The notes: generated by a model not told the origin, from the sequence alone. 12,263 nucleotides of DNA from Pseudohongiella sp. (GCA_030652635.1 JAUSPW010000224.1:1-12263); one strand, 5' to 3'; numbered from the stretch's first letter, positions 1 through 7,121 are shown. A program made the numbers and translations.

Positions 1-168
1 GCGCAGCTGGCAAAAAAGTGCAGGGATTGTTGGGTGTCGGACATAAATGAGCAGGTTTCCTGATTCAGGCTAGGCGTTTAAACAGGCGTGCATGATAATA
101 CGAATCCTGACTGAATGCCTGTCGGGAATTTTTGAATACCTCAGTCTTCACACCTCAAGAGAAGTTCT
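1..168. other. Region upstream of rlmJ, possible tail of an upstream gene
   Basis: No complete gene is visible here. One plus-strand frame is open from base 3 to a TGA at 48-50 and reads as a 15-residue tail (AAGKKVQGLLGVGHK). This could be the C-terminus of a gene cut by the window edge, but it is too short to identify. The rest is AT-rich leader with a weak dyad, ACAGGCGT at 84-91 against ATGCCTGT at 115-122 with one G-T pair, and a short T run after it. That dyad could be a weak terminator for the upstream gene or chance. No convincing promoter was assigned. Confidence 0.3.
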
Positions 169-1011
169 ATGCTCAGTTATCGTCACGCGTATCATGCCGG
201 CAATCATGCGGATGTCCTGAAACATCTGGTATTGCTTGCGCTTTTGCAGCAGCTGAGACAAAAGGAAAAGCCTTTTGTGGTAATTGACTCTCACGCAGGC
301 AACGGCTTTTACACACTGGACAGTCCGCAAGCGCGCAAAACCCGGGAGGCGGAAAGTGGTGCATTGCCGCTGTGGCAGCAGCATCACAAACAGGCATTTA
401 GCCAGGCGTTGTTGCGTGACTACATGAGTCTGATTGCTGAATTTAATCCAGAGGCTGATGCAAAAACGCTGGCGGTTTATCCTGGCTCACCGGCTATTGT
501 GCAATCTCAATTGCGCGAGCAAGACCGTTTGGCCGTTATGGAGCTGCACACCACTGAAATAGACGCGCTGCGCAGCAACTTTCATTTTGACAACCGCATA
601 GCGATACACCATCGTGACGGATTTGAAGGTGCGGTGGCATTGACGCCGCCCACGCCCAAGCGGGGGTTGTTGTTGATTGATCCAGCGTATGAAGATAAAA
701 CGGATTACCAGCGCGTGGCTAAAACAGTCAAAGAAGTGCATCGTCGTTGGGCGACCGGCATGATAGCTGTCTGGTATCCCATGTTGGGTCGCACCCGTGA
801 TCACAGCCCCGCTCTCATACAGCAATTAAAATCTCTACCTGATGTGCGGGTGATGGAATTGACGGTTGGAAACCAGACAGAAGAATTTGGTATGCACGGC
901 TCAGGCATGATCCTGGTGAATACGCCATGGCAATTTGGCAAACTGATCGATGCCGCCATGAATGAAGCGGCGTCGTGCTTAAAGGCCAGCTATCGCGTGA
1001 ATTTTGGTTAA
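169..1011 (+). CDS. rlmJ: 23S rRNA (adenine(2030)-N6)-methyltransferase RlmJ
   Basis: This 280-residue protein matches the family length and begins with the diagnostic RlmJ N-terminus MLSYRHAYHAGNHADVLKH. In E. coli, RlmJ uses S-adenosylmethionine to methylate N6 of A2030 in 23S rRNA in the cytoplasm. The SAM-binding motif I is visible as DSHAGNG at residues 40-46. Other family blocks are YPGSP at 104-108, REQDRL at 116-121, and the catalytic segment LLLIDPAYEDKTDY ending at residue 180. E. coli has DPPY at the catalytic motif, while here it is DPAY (D171 to Y174), so the catalytic Asp and the Tyr are kept and only the second Pro is replaced. WYP (202-204) and SGMILVN (245-251) are also family-like. 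The ATG at 169 is chosen because the conserved N-terminus starts there; the upstream AAGAGAAG is a modest ribosome site. The next gene starts 22 bases later, so co-transcription is likely. Confidence 0.96.
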   Translation: MLSYRHAYHAGNHADVLKHLVLLALLQQLRQKEKPFVVIDSHAGNGFYTLDSPQARKTREAESGALPLWQQHHKQAFSQALLRDYMSLIAEFNPEADAKTLAVYPGSPAIVQSQLREQDRLAVMELHTTEIDALRSNFHFDNRIAIHHRDGFEGAVALTPPTPKRGLLLIDPAYEDKTDYQRVAKTVKEVHRRWATGMIAVWYPMLGRTRDHSPALIQQLKSLPDVRVMELTVGNQTEEFGMHGSGMILVNTPWQFGKLIDAAMNEAASCLKASYRVNFG

Positions 1012-1033
1012 CAACGCTAGAGTGAGAGTAACA

Positions 1034-1468
1034 ATGAATCTGAGGATATTGGCGCTGACAGGCAGTTTGCTGGTGATGACTTTTGCAAGCGCCCAGCCGC
1101 CGTTGGATAACACGATGTATACCGGTGCGCATCTGAAAATTGGAGAAATTGTGTCTGGGGAATTGCTGACGACTCACCCTCAGATGAGTGATGGCTCGCA
1201 TGCGGATTGTTTTCATCTGGACACCGAGCCGGGCAAAAAGTACTCAGTGACGCTGCGATCAAGCGTGTTTGACAGCTACCTGATGCTTGGCACCGGGGCG
1301 TGTTCCGATGTTATGTTGTCGCTGGAAAATGATGATTTTGAGGAGACGTCATTGGACTCCCGGATCATTTTTACAGCTGAACACGCCTTGTACTCAATTT
1401 TTGTGAACAGCTATGACGCCGGTTTTACAGGTGAATTTTCACTGCAGGCGGAAGAGTTGCCACTGTGA
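1034..1468 (+). CDS. Small exported PPC-like (pre-peptidase C-terminal) domain protein
   Basis: The product is 144 residues with a clear Sec signal peptide at 1-20 (N-terminal Arg, hydrophobic core, ASA before Gln21), so it should be periplasmic or secreted. The mature part resembles the bacterial pre-peptidase C-terminal beta-sandwich (PPC). The characteristic order is visible: SSVFDSYLML at 76-85, LENDD at 97-101, SLDSRIIF at 106-113, then a Y-S-I-F-V strand near 120-124. PPC domains usually sit at the C-terminus of secreted proteases; here the domain stands alone with no enzyme attached. Cys59 and Cys90 could form a disulfide. The ATG at 1034 is preferred over an in-frame ATG at 1004, which overlaps the end of rlmJ and would put ten charged or polar residues before the signal peptide. 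A GAGAG ribosome site lies just upstream. Its function is unknown. Confidence 0.85.
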   Translation: MNLRILALTGSLLVMTFASAQPPLDNTMYTGAHLKIGEIVSGELLTTHPQMSDGSHADCFHLDTEPGKKYSVTLRSSVFDSYLMLGTGACSDVMLSLENDDFEETSLDSRIIFTAEHALYSIFVNSYDAGFTGEFSLQAEELPL

Positions 1469-1477
1469 GTCGGGGGT

Positions 1478-1515
1478 AAAAAAGCCACCGACTCATGCAT
1501 CATGGCGGTGGCTTT
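1478..1515. terminator. Bidirectional intrinsic terminator between convergent genes
   Basis: A perfect 10-bp inverted repeat, AAAGCCACCG at 1481-1490 and CGGTGGCTTT at 1506-1515, encloses a 15-base loop. Read on the minus strand, the stem runs into six T residues (plus-strand A run 1478-1483), giving a good terminator for the GNAT-hydrolase gene. On the plus strand the stem ends in CTTTAAT, a weaker tail that still plausibly ends the rlmJ transcript. Its place between two convergent stop codons (1468 and 1532) fits this role. Confidence 0.88.
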
Positions 1516-1531
1516 AATGTGTCCGGAAAAC

Positions 1532-3076
1532 CTAGCGGCTGGTGCCAAGCCAACGCACTTCGTAAAGATCATCGCGCTGGTCACGGGCGTTGGTTACTGA
1601 GCCTTCATGACGCACCTGAACCAGTTTGTCGAGATCAAGATCGGCCACCAGCGCCATCTCGGTGTTGGGCGTGCTTTCTGCAATGACGGCGTCGTGCGGA
1701 AACGCAAAGTCTGACGGCGAATAGACCGCAGATTGTGCGTACTGAATATCCACGTTATGCACCTGCGGCAGATTGCCGACGCTGCCCGCGATACAGACAT
1801 AACACTCATTTTCAATGGCTCTGGCCTGTGCACAACGTTGTACTCGCAAGAAGCCGTTTTTGGTATCGGTCCAGAAGGGTACAAACAGAATGTCCATGCC
1901 TTGTTTGGCCAACAGTCGCGACAACTCCGGAAACTCAACGTCGTAACAAATCAGAATGCCGATGCGGCCAGCATCCGTGTCAAAAACCTGCAGGCGATTG
2001 CCGCCGTCGATGACCCAGTCGCGGCGCTCGTGCGGTGTGATGTGCAATTTGGCTTGTGAGTCCACAGTGCCGTCACGTCGGCACAGGTAGGCTTTGTTGT
2101 ACAGATTATCGCCTTCCATCACAGGAATGCTGCCGGCGATGATATTAATGTTGTAGGTGATGGCGAGCTCGGACAGCGCTTCAATCGATCGTGTTGCAAA
2201 CGTCGACAAAAAGCGAATGGCTTCAAATTGATTGCTCTGGTCACCGAGTCCCATCAAAGGCGCATTAAAAAATTCCGGGAACAACACAAAGTCCGACTCA
2301 TAGTCAGCCATGGTGTCCACAAAGTATTCAACCTGCGACAGCCATTCTTCAAAAGATTCAGTCAGTCGCATCTGCCATTGCATGACCCCGACGCGTACCA
2401 CGGTTTTTCGCCGCTGACTGAGATCGCGCGTTTCGGGTTCGTACAGAATGTTGTTCCATTCCAGCAACGTCGCGTAACCCTGCGACTTTTCATCCTGCGG
2501 GTTGTAATCCTTGAGCAAGCGTTTTACTTCAAAATCATTGGCCAGTTGGAAGCTTAGAATCGGGTCGTGAACCTCTTTATGGTCAACAGCCTCAATGTAG
2601 GCGCGCGGAGAATAGTCTTCTGCGTGCAAATGATAGTTGGTGATACGACCACCTGCGAGAATCGCCCGCAGATTGAGGTCGCGGCACAGATCTTTGCGCG
2701 CGTCATATAGACGTCGGCCCAGGCGCAGATCGCGATATTCCGGATCGACAAACAAATCCATCCCATAAAGCGCGTCGCCTTCGGCGTTGTGTTTGATCTG
2801 TTCGCGCCGGCCAATCAGGTCATCGTAGGTATGTTGTCGGCTGAAGCGGTCGTAGTCGCAGCGGATTGTCAGCGCTGCCGCCACCAGATTGCCAAAGTCC
2901 TCGATCACAATCTGGCCTTCCGGAAAGTCGTTGATCAGCCGCTGAATCGACCCTTCCGGCCACGCGCCTCCAATGTCCGGATACACCGCTTCCATCAGTT
3001 TCGCCAGCTGCGGGTAATCGGCGGTTGTCAGATTTCTGAGTTTCAGGTGAACATCTGAGGGTGTATCCGGGCTCAT
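1532..3076 (-). CDS. GNAT acetyltransferase / nitrilase-family carbon-nitrogen hydrolase fusion
   Basis: This 514-residue cytoplasmic protein has two domains. Residues about 10-155 are a GNAT N-acetyltransferase, with the acetyl-CoA-binding stretch at YRDLRLGRRLYDARKDL (114-130). Residues about 225-495 are a nitrilase-superfamily domain with the full catalytic triad visible: Glu268 in LFPEFF, Lys343 in QAKLH, and Cys377 in ILICYDVEFPE. A linker near 185-220 joins them. This architecture recurs in bacteria, usually annotated as a bifunctional GNAT/carbon-nitrogen hydrolase; the physiological substrate is not established, and an amidase or deaminating role on an acylated small molecule is only a guess. 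The start at 3076 is supported by an AAGGA ribosome site 8 bases upstream on the minus strand (plus-strand 3085-3089). The gene is divergent from the PQQ dehydrogenase and convergent with the PPC-like gene, so it forms its own transcription unit. No damage is visible. Confidence 0.93.
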   Translation of the reverse strand: MSPDTPSDVHLKLRNLTTADYPQLAKLMEAVYPDIGGAWPEGSIQRLINDFPEGQIVIEDFGNLVAAALTIRCDYDRFSRQHTYDDLIGRREQIKHNAEGDALYGMDLFVDPEYRDLRLGRRLYDARKDLCRDLNLRAILAGGRITNYHLHAEDYSPRAYIEAVDHKEVHDPILSFQLANDFEVKRLLKDYNPQDEKSQGYATLLEWNNILYEPETRDLSQRRKTVVRVGVMQWQMRLTESFEEWLSQVEYFVDTMADYESDFVLFPEFFNAPLMGLGDQSNQFEAIRFLSTFATRSIEALSELAITYNINIIAGSIPVMEGDNLYNKAYLCRRDGTVDSQAKLHITPHERRDWVIDGGNRLQVFDTDAGRIGILICYDVEFPELSRLLAKQGMDILFVPFWTDTKNGFLRVQRCAQARAIENECYVCIAGSVGNLPQVHNVDIQYAQSAVYSPSDFAFPHDAVIAESTPNTEMALVADLDLDKLVQVRHEGSVTNARDQRDDLYEVRWLGTSR

Positions 3077-3372
3077 CTGGGGTGTCCTTGGGGAAATGAG
3101 CCATACACGTTATCAAATAAGGCCTTTGGCAGCTACCGTGCGTTAGATGGAATGCCCGCAATTATGGACTTGCCTGGGACTCTGGAGTATGCTCTGAGGC
3201 CCTTTCCAAATTGATGAAAGTTCAGCATGCCGTCAATTAAGACCGTTTCTACAGGGGGCGACGGTTTTTCCTGGTGGGCAGTGAACGGGAAGGTTCTGCA
3301 GATCCAGGAATGCTATTAAAAAGAAAACCACAAAGCCTGAAGCTGTTTTCCGGCTTGATGAGGAGAGTGCAA
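3077..3372. promoter_or_regulatory. Divergent intergenic region before the PQQ dehydrogenase
   Basis: These 296 bases separate divergent genes and should hold both promoters. For the plus strand the best candidate is TGGACT at 3165-3170, a 17-base spacer and TATGCT at 3188-3193, each hexamer 4 of 6 to consensus. This is weak evidence. Downstream there is a terminator-like hairpin at 3239-3269, annotated separately. An open frame in phase with the dehydrogenase extends back to ATG 3274, but I treat it as leader rather than coding. No strong palindromic operator was found here. Confidence 0.4.
3239..3269 (+). terminator. Candidate leader hairpin / attenuator-like terminator
   Basis: AAGACCGT at 3239-3246 can pair with ACGGTTTT at 3261-3268 (eight pairs, one of them G-U) around a 14-base loop, and five T residues occupy 3265-3269. 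The shape is that of a modest intrinsic terminator. It sits about 100 bases before the dehydrogenase start, so it could attenuate that transcript, end a short upstream transcript, or be chance. The stem has only four G-C pairs, three of them consecutive, so confidence is limited. Confidence 0.35.
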
Positions 3373-5415
3373 GTGAAGATAAATAGTAAACGTTTGGCTG
3401 GCAGATTTGCCAGCAAGCCCGCACTGATGGCGATCAGCCTGGTGTTGGGTATGCCTGCGCTGGTCTCTGCGCAGCAGACAGGAGAGAGTATTGATTGGGT
3501 GACTCTGGGTTCAGACTTTGCACACACTCGATTTATCCCTGCCTCGCAGATCACTCCTGAAAATTTTGAGTCCCTTGAGACGGCATGGGTCTGGGATGGC
3601 GCAAGCTTCCAGGCAACCAGCGGTCGTTCTACTCCCAGCTACGTAAACGGCAAACTCTACACCGTTGCCGGCGATCGTCGTCACGTCGTAGCTATTGACC
3701 CGGTGACGGGTGAAACCATCTGGTCTTACCGTGAGCCGCACACTTTCCGTCATGAATACTCCATGCGTAAAGACTACGGTAAAGGCGTTGGTTTTGCTGA
3801 AGTGGATGGCCGTCCGGTCATTTACATCATCAGCCCAGGCTTTTTCCTGACCGCGCTGGACGCTGATACTGGCGCACCACTGGAAGGGTTTGGTCACGAG
3901 ATTGGTGTGCCAGGCTTCCCGAAAACCGGTGTAGTTGACCTGCAAAAGATTCTTGCAGATACCAACGGTTACGAGTTCGACCCTTACTACGGTATTCCAC
4001 TGGAAACCGGCTACATCACGTCATCTTCGCCACCCATTGTTGTTAATGGCACTGTGGTGATTGGTAACTCTGCAGAGCAGGGCTACAACCAGACGCGAAT
4101 CGAAAACATTCCTGGCGACATCATTGGTGTTGATGCCAAGACCGGTGCGCACACGTGGACGTTCAACATTATTCCTGACAAAGGCGAATTTGGCTGGGAT
4201 ACCTGGCAGGATGGCAGTGGCAACCAGATCGAAGATCCTCGTGCATACACGGGTGAGAACTCATCTTGGGCGCCAATGGCTGCTGACCCAGAGCTGAATA
4301 TGGTGTACATCAACACCAACAGTGCCACTATCGACTTCTACCGCGGACACCTGACGGGCGATAACCTGTACGGTTCAAGCGTTGTTGCTCTGGATGCAAC
4401 GACAGGCGAGCGTAAGTGGCACTTCCAGTTGGTTCATAAAGACATCTGGAACTACGACACACCAACTGCCCCGGTCTTGCTGGACATTCAGCAGAATGGT
4501 CGCACTGTTCCAGTGCTGGCTCAGGTGAGCAAACAGGCATTTACCTACGTGTTCAATCGTGAAACCGGTGAGCCAATCTGGCCAATCGAAGAACGAGCTG
4601 TTCCTCAGTCAAAAATGCCAGGCGAAATACTGTCGGCTACTCAGCCGTTTCCAACCAAACCTGCGCCATATGACATGCAGGGTTTGACTCACGATGACCT
4701 GATCGACTACACGCCTGAGCTGCGCGCGCAAGCGATTGAAGCACTGGCTGATTTTGAAATCGGTCCTTTGTTCCATCCGCCGCTGCACCGCGACAACGAC
4801 CTCGGCAAACAAGCTGCGCTGTGGTGTCCAGGTGACGTGGGTGGTGTAAACATCGACGGTCCAGCTGCTGCAGATCCGACTACAGGCACACTGTTTGTGG
4901 TATCCCGTAAAGGTTGCACCAACCGAATCATGGCGCCTGCACAAGAGCGTGATGCTTCACTGGAATTGCCCACAGGTACAACCTTTGCACAATACGCACC
5001 ACTGCGTTCCGCACTGGTTCGTGGCCCACAAGGCCTGCCGCTGTTCAAGCCGCCCTATAGCCGTTTGACTGCAATCGACCTGAACACTGGTGACCACAAA
5101 TGGTGGATCCCCATTGGTGAGACGCCCGATCGCATCAAGAACCATCCTGCCCTGGCTGGTATTGATGTCGGCAACACTGGTACAGGTACTGTTGCTCCTA
5201 TGACTGTGACCTCAACCATGTTGATGTATTCCAGCAACTCAAGCGATGGCACTGCTGCATTGTTTGCTGTTGACAAGGAAACCGGACGTCAGCTGGGTAA
5301 AGTTGCAACGCCTGACGTCAGCCGTTACGGCATGATGAACTTCCAACATGAAGGCAAGCAGTATGTTGTACTGCAGACAGGCAGCACACTGACTGCACTG
5401 GCATTGCCGGATTGA
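3373..5415 (+). CDS. Periplasmic PQQ-dependent (quinoprotein) dehydrogenase, glucose/alcohol dehydrogenase-like
   Basis: The 680-residue product has a Sec signal peptide (about 1-33, ending LVSA before QQ) and a beta-propeller with repeated tryptophan-docking motifs: TGETIW (112-117), TGAHTW (257-262), TGERKW (344-349), TGEPIW (398-403), TGDHKW (572-577), plus degenerate copies at TGAPLE and TGRQLG. Such enzymes oxidise sugars or alcohols in the periplasm using pyrroloquinoline quinone and a divalent metal. LVHKDIWNYDTPTAP (353-367) aligns with the active-site region of membrane glucose dehydrogenase, and the end GKQYVVLQTG...ALPD matches that family's C-terminus. There is no CxxCH haem motif, no adjacent Cys-Cys pair and no multi-helix membrane anchor, so it is a haem-free exported form; the substrate is unknown. 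GTG 3373 is preferred because AGGAG at 3361-3365 lies 7 bases upstream and it starts a textbook signal peptide. ATG 3358, 3310 or 3274 remain possible. Codon choice (CGT, CTG, GGT, AAC rich) suggests high expression. No PQQ synthesis genes are present in the window. Confidence 0.9.
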   Translation: MKINSKRLAGRFASKPALMAISLVLGMPALVSAQQTGESIDWVTLGSDFAHTRFIPASQITPENFESLETAWVWDGASFQATSGRSTPSYVNGKLYTVAGDRRHVVAIDPVTGETIWSYREPHTFRHEYSMRKDYGKGVGFAEVDGRPVIYIISPGFFLTALDADTGAPLEGFGHEIGVPGFPKTGVVDLQKILADTNGYEFDPYYGIPLETGYITSSSPPIVVNGTVVIGNSAEQGYNQTRIENIPGDIIGVDAKTGAHTWTFNIIPDKGEFGWDTWQDGSGNQIEDPRAYTGENSSWAPMAADPELNMVYINTNSATIDFYRGHLTGDNLYGSSVVALDATTGERKWHFQLVHKDIWNYDTPTAPVLLDIQQNGRTVPVLAQVSKQAFTYVFNRETGEPIWPIEERAVPQSKMPGEILSATQPFPTKPAPYDMQGLTHDDLIDYTPELRAQAIEALADFEIGPLFHPPLHRDNDLGKQAALWCPGDVGGVNIDGPAAADPTTGTLFVVSRKGCTNRIMAPAQERDASLELPTGTTFAQYAPLRSALVRGPQGLPLFKPPYSRLTAIDLNTGDHKWWIPIGETPDRIKNHPALAGIDVGNTGTGTVAPMTVTSTMLMYSSNSSDGTAALFAVDKETGRQLGKVATPDVSRYGMMNFQHEGKQYVVLQTGSTLTALALPD

Positions 5416-5460
5416 TGATGAGCTGTGCGATGACTGTCTTGTCATCTGCGTGAATACCAG

Positions 5461-5500
5461 AAACCCGCTGTAGCGAAAGCTCAGCGGGTTTTTTGTTTTT
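5461..5500 (+). terminator. Strong intrinsic terminator after the PQQ dehydrogenase
   Basis: AAACCCGCTG at 5461-5470 pairs perfectly with CAGCGGGTTT at 5482-5491. After a single bulged T, an inner AGC/GCT stem (5472-5474 with 5479-5481) closes a GAAA tetraloop, a stable GNRA-type loop. The stem is followed by T6-G-T5 (5489-5500). This should end most dehydrogenase transcripts, leaving any amidohydrolase expression to read-through or to a promoter in the 48 bases that remain. Confidence 0.93.
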
Positions 5501-5548
5501 ATGTCCTGAAGAAACATCAACCGTTTGTACCGTTATGGAGAATGCCTG

Positions 5549-7015
5549 ATGAAAAAACAGAACGATTCAGAAGACACCCGACTGCCCATCAAAATTGATA
5601 CCACATCCAATGGTGAATATGAGCCGATGGCGTTGTCTTTGCGCAATATTCAGGGCAATGAGTTGGCGCATCAGAAAGCGACTGACAACGCGCGGTTTTG
5701 TGGACTGGATCGTCGACGCTTCCTGGTGTCCAGTTGTGGTGTGGCCAGCACCTTGCTGGCCATTAATCAGGTGAACGCCTCGGCGGGAAAACTTGGGGGG
5801 TTCTACCAGATCAGCGACGATGCAGCGTTTGATGTGCAGCTTGCCGCCGAGGCGGTGGAAGGCAAGGAGTTCATATTTGACGTACAAGGCCATTTCGTAA
5901 ATCCGAATGGCGCCTGGCTGCGACTTGTGCCCGAGGGGGCGCGACCTTATTCCACGATGGAAAAAGCCAGCTGTGCATTGTCCACCGGCGCGCAAGACCG
6001 GAGTTACCTGAATTGTTTGAGCGCGGATGAATTCATCAAAGATGTGTTTCTGGACAGTGATACTGACATCATGGTGCTGAGTTTTGTGCCATCCACACGC
6101 GAAACAGAGCCAGTCACCATCGAAGATGCTCACGAGACCCGCAACATTGTCGCGCAACTTGATGGCAGCAAACGTCTCATGATCCATGGTCGAGTCAATC
6201 CTAATCAGGCGGGGGATTTGGAGGCTATGGACGAGCTGGCGGCGCGTTGGGATATCTGTGCGTTTAAAACCTATACCCAGTTTGGACCCGGTGGGGCAGG
6301 TTTCTGGTTGCACGAGGATCCGGGGTTGGCCATGATTGAGCGCGCAAGATCTCTGGGTGTGCGTAATATCTGTATTCACAAAGGGTTGCCCTTTGGTCCG
6401 CGTTCGATAGAGCACAGTCGTTGTGACGATGTGGGCACCGTGGCCAGGCAATATCCTGATATGAATTTTTTGATTTATCACTCTGGTTACGATAATTCTG
6501 TCACCGAGCAAGCATTTGCACCCGGGCAAAACCGCATGGGCATTGATAGCCTGATTCAGTCGCTGTTGGACAATGACATTTTGATCAACAGCAATGTGTA
6601 TGCGGAGTTGGGTAGCACCTGGCGATTGTTAATGCGTGATCCCGACAATGCGGCGCATGCATTGGGTAAACTTTTCAAATATGTGGGTGAAGATAACGTA
6701 CTTTGGGGCACAGATTCGATCTGGTATGGTTCTCCGCAGGATCAGATTCAGGCCTTCAGGACCTTTCAGATATCCGAGAGATTTCAAGAACAGTTTGGTT
6801 ACACCGCCATCACTCCCGAGCTCAGACGCAAAGTCTTTGGGTTGAATGCCGCCAGACCCTATAACATCTCTGCTGAGGAGATTGCGCAACATCTGGCGTC
6901 TGATGCAGTTAGCCAGCGCAAGCTCGCTTACCAGGAAAACCCTCAGCCACACTTTCGTACCTATGGCCCCAAAAATCGTCGGGAGTTTCTGAATTTTTTG
7001 AAGTTGGGAGGTTAA
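5549..7015 (+). CDS. Tat-exported amidohydrolase-2 family metal-dependent hydrolase
   Basis: The 488-residue protein carries a twin-arginine export signal, DRRRFLV at 54-60, followed by a hydrophobic stretch and an ASA-like cleavage region near 77-79. It should therefore fold in the cytoplasm, probably with its metal, and act in the periplasm. The rest is a TIM-barrel amidohydrolase (Amidohydro_2, the ACMSD-like group): FDVQGHF at 110-116 is the first metal-site strand, FKTYTQFGPGG at 239-249, IHKG with His277, IYHSG with His311, and GTDSIW with Asp389. The first strand has Q-x-H where many relatives have H-x-H. ATG 5549 is chosen for its GGAG site at 5537-5540, 8 bases upstream. About 50 polar residues precede the Tat motif, longer than usual, and an internal ATG at 5627 would shorten this. 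A strong terminator separates it from the upstream gene. The reaction (decarboxylation or hydrolysis) cannot be told from sequence. Confidence 0.9.
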   Translation: MKKQNDSEDTRLPIKIDTTSNGEYEPMALSLRNIQGNELAHQKATDNARFCGLDRRRFLVSSCGVASTLLAINQVNASAGKLGGFYQISDDAAFDVQLAAEAVEGKEFIFDVQGHFVNPNGAWLRLVPEGARPYSTMEKASCALSTGAQDRSYLNCLSADEFIKDVFLDSDTDIMVLSFVPSTRETEPVTIEDAHETRNIVAQLDGSKRLMIHGRVNPNQAGDLEAMDELAARWDICAFKTYTQFGPGGAGFWLHEDPGLAMIERARSLGVRNICIHKGLPFGPRSIEHSRCDDVGTVARQYPDMNFLIYHSGYDNSVTEQAFAPGQNRMGIDSLIQSLLDNDILINSNVYAELGSTWRLLMRDPDNAAHALGKLFKYVGEDNVLWGTDSIWYGSPQDQIQAFRTFQISERFQEQFGYTAITPELRRKVFGLNAARPYNISAEEIAQHLASDAVSQRKLAYQENPQPHFRTYGPKNRREFLNFLKLGG

Positions 7016-7038
7016 TCGAGTGAGCTGACCTGATTGTT

Positions 7039-7093
7039 AAACGCAAATTAGTGCTTTTATCACTTAATGATATGTTGTAGCATACTTGCGTTT
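7039..7093. repeat. Nested inverted repeats around the Zur-like site
   Basis: AAACGCAA at 7039-7046 is the exact reverse complement of TTGCGTTT at 7086-7093. Directly inside it, ATTAGTG at 7047-7053 pairs with CACTTAAT at 7061-7068 with one bulged base. The Zur-like palindrome (7071-7084) lies in the remaining interior. The outer repeat followed by a short T run could also act as a weak terminator for the amidohydrolase, or fold in the receptor leader RNA. Confidence 0.45.
7071..7084 (+). promoter_or_regulatory. Zur-like operator upstream of the TonB-dependent receptor
   Basis: TATGTTGTAGCATA at 7071-7084 is an imperfect palindrome (five of seven base pairs). Its 12-base core ATGTTGTAGCAT matches 10 of 12 positions of ATGTTATAACAT, the core I recall for proteobacterial Zur sites. 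It ends 37 bases before the receptor's ATG, a suitable place for repression. The His-rich zinc-type receptor behind it makes zinc control plausible. No regulator gene is in the window, so this rests on the motif and context. Confidence 0.6.
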
Positions 7094-7121
7094 TCAACAT
7101 CATGTAGTCAGGGATACTCCT

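Noticed and set aside
84..122. Dyad before rlmJ as a confident terminator
   Set aside because: The stem is eight pairs with one G-T pair and a 23-base loop, and the T run starts several bases after the stem, so it is too weak to call separately.
3373..5415. Quinohaemoprotein (cytochrome c fusion) dehydrogenase
   Set aside because: No CxxCH haem-binding motif is present; the only cysteines in the mature protein are isolated (Cys485 and Cys515).
5567..6529. 320-residue open frame on the minus strand opposite the amidohydrolase gene
   Set aside because: It lies entirely antisense to a well-supported gene and its translation shows no recognisable domain, signal peptide or ribosome site. It is best explained as a codon-composition shadow.
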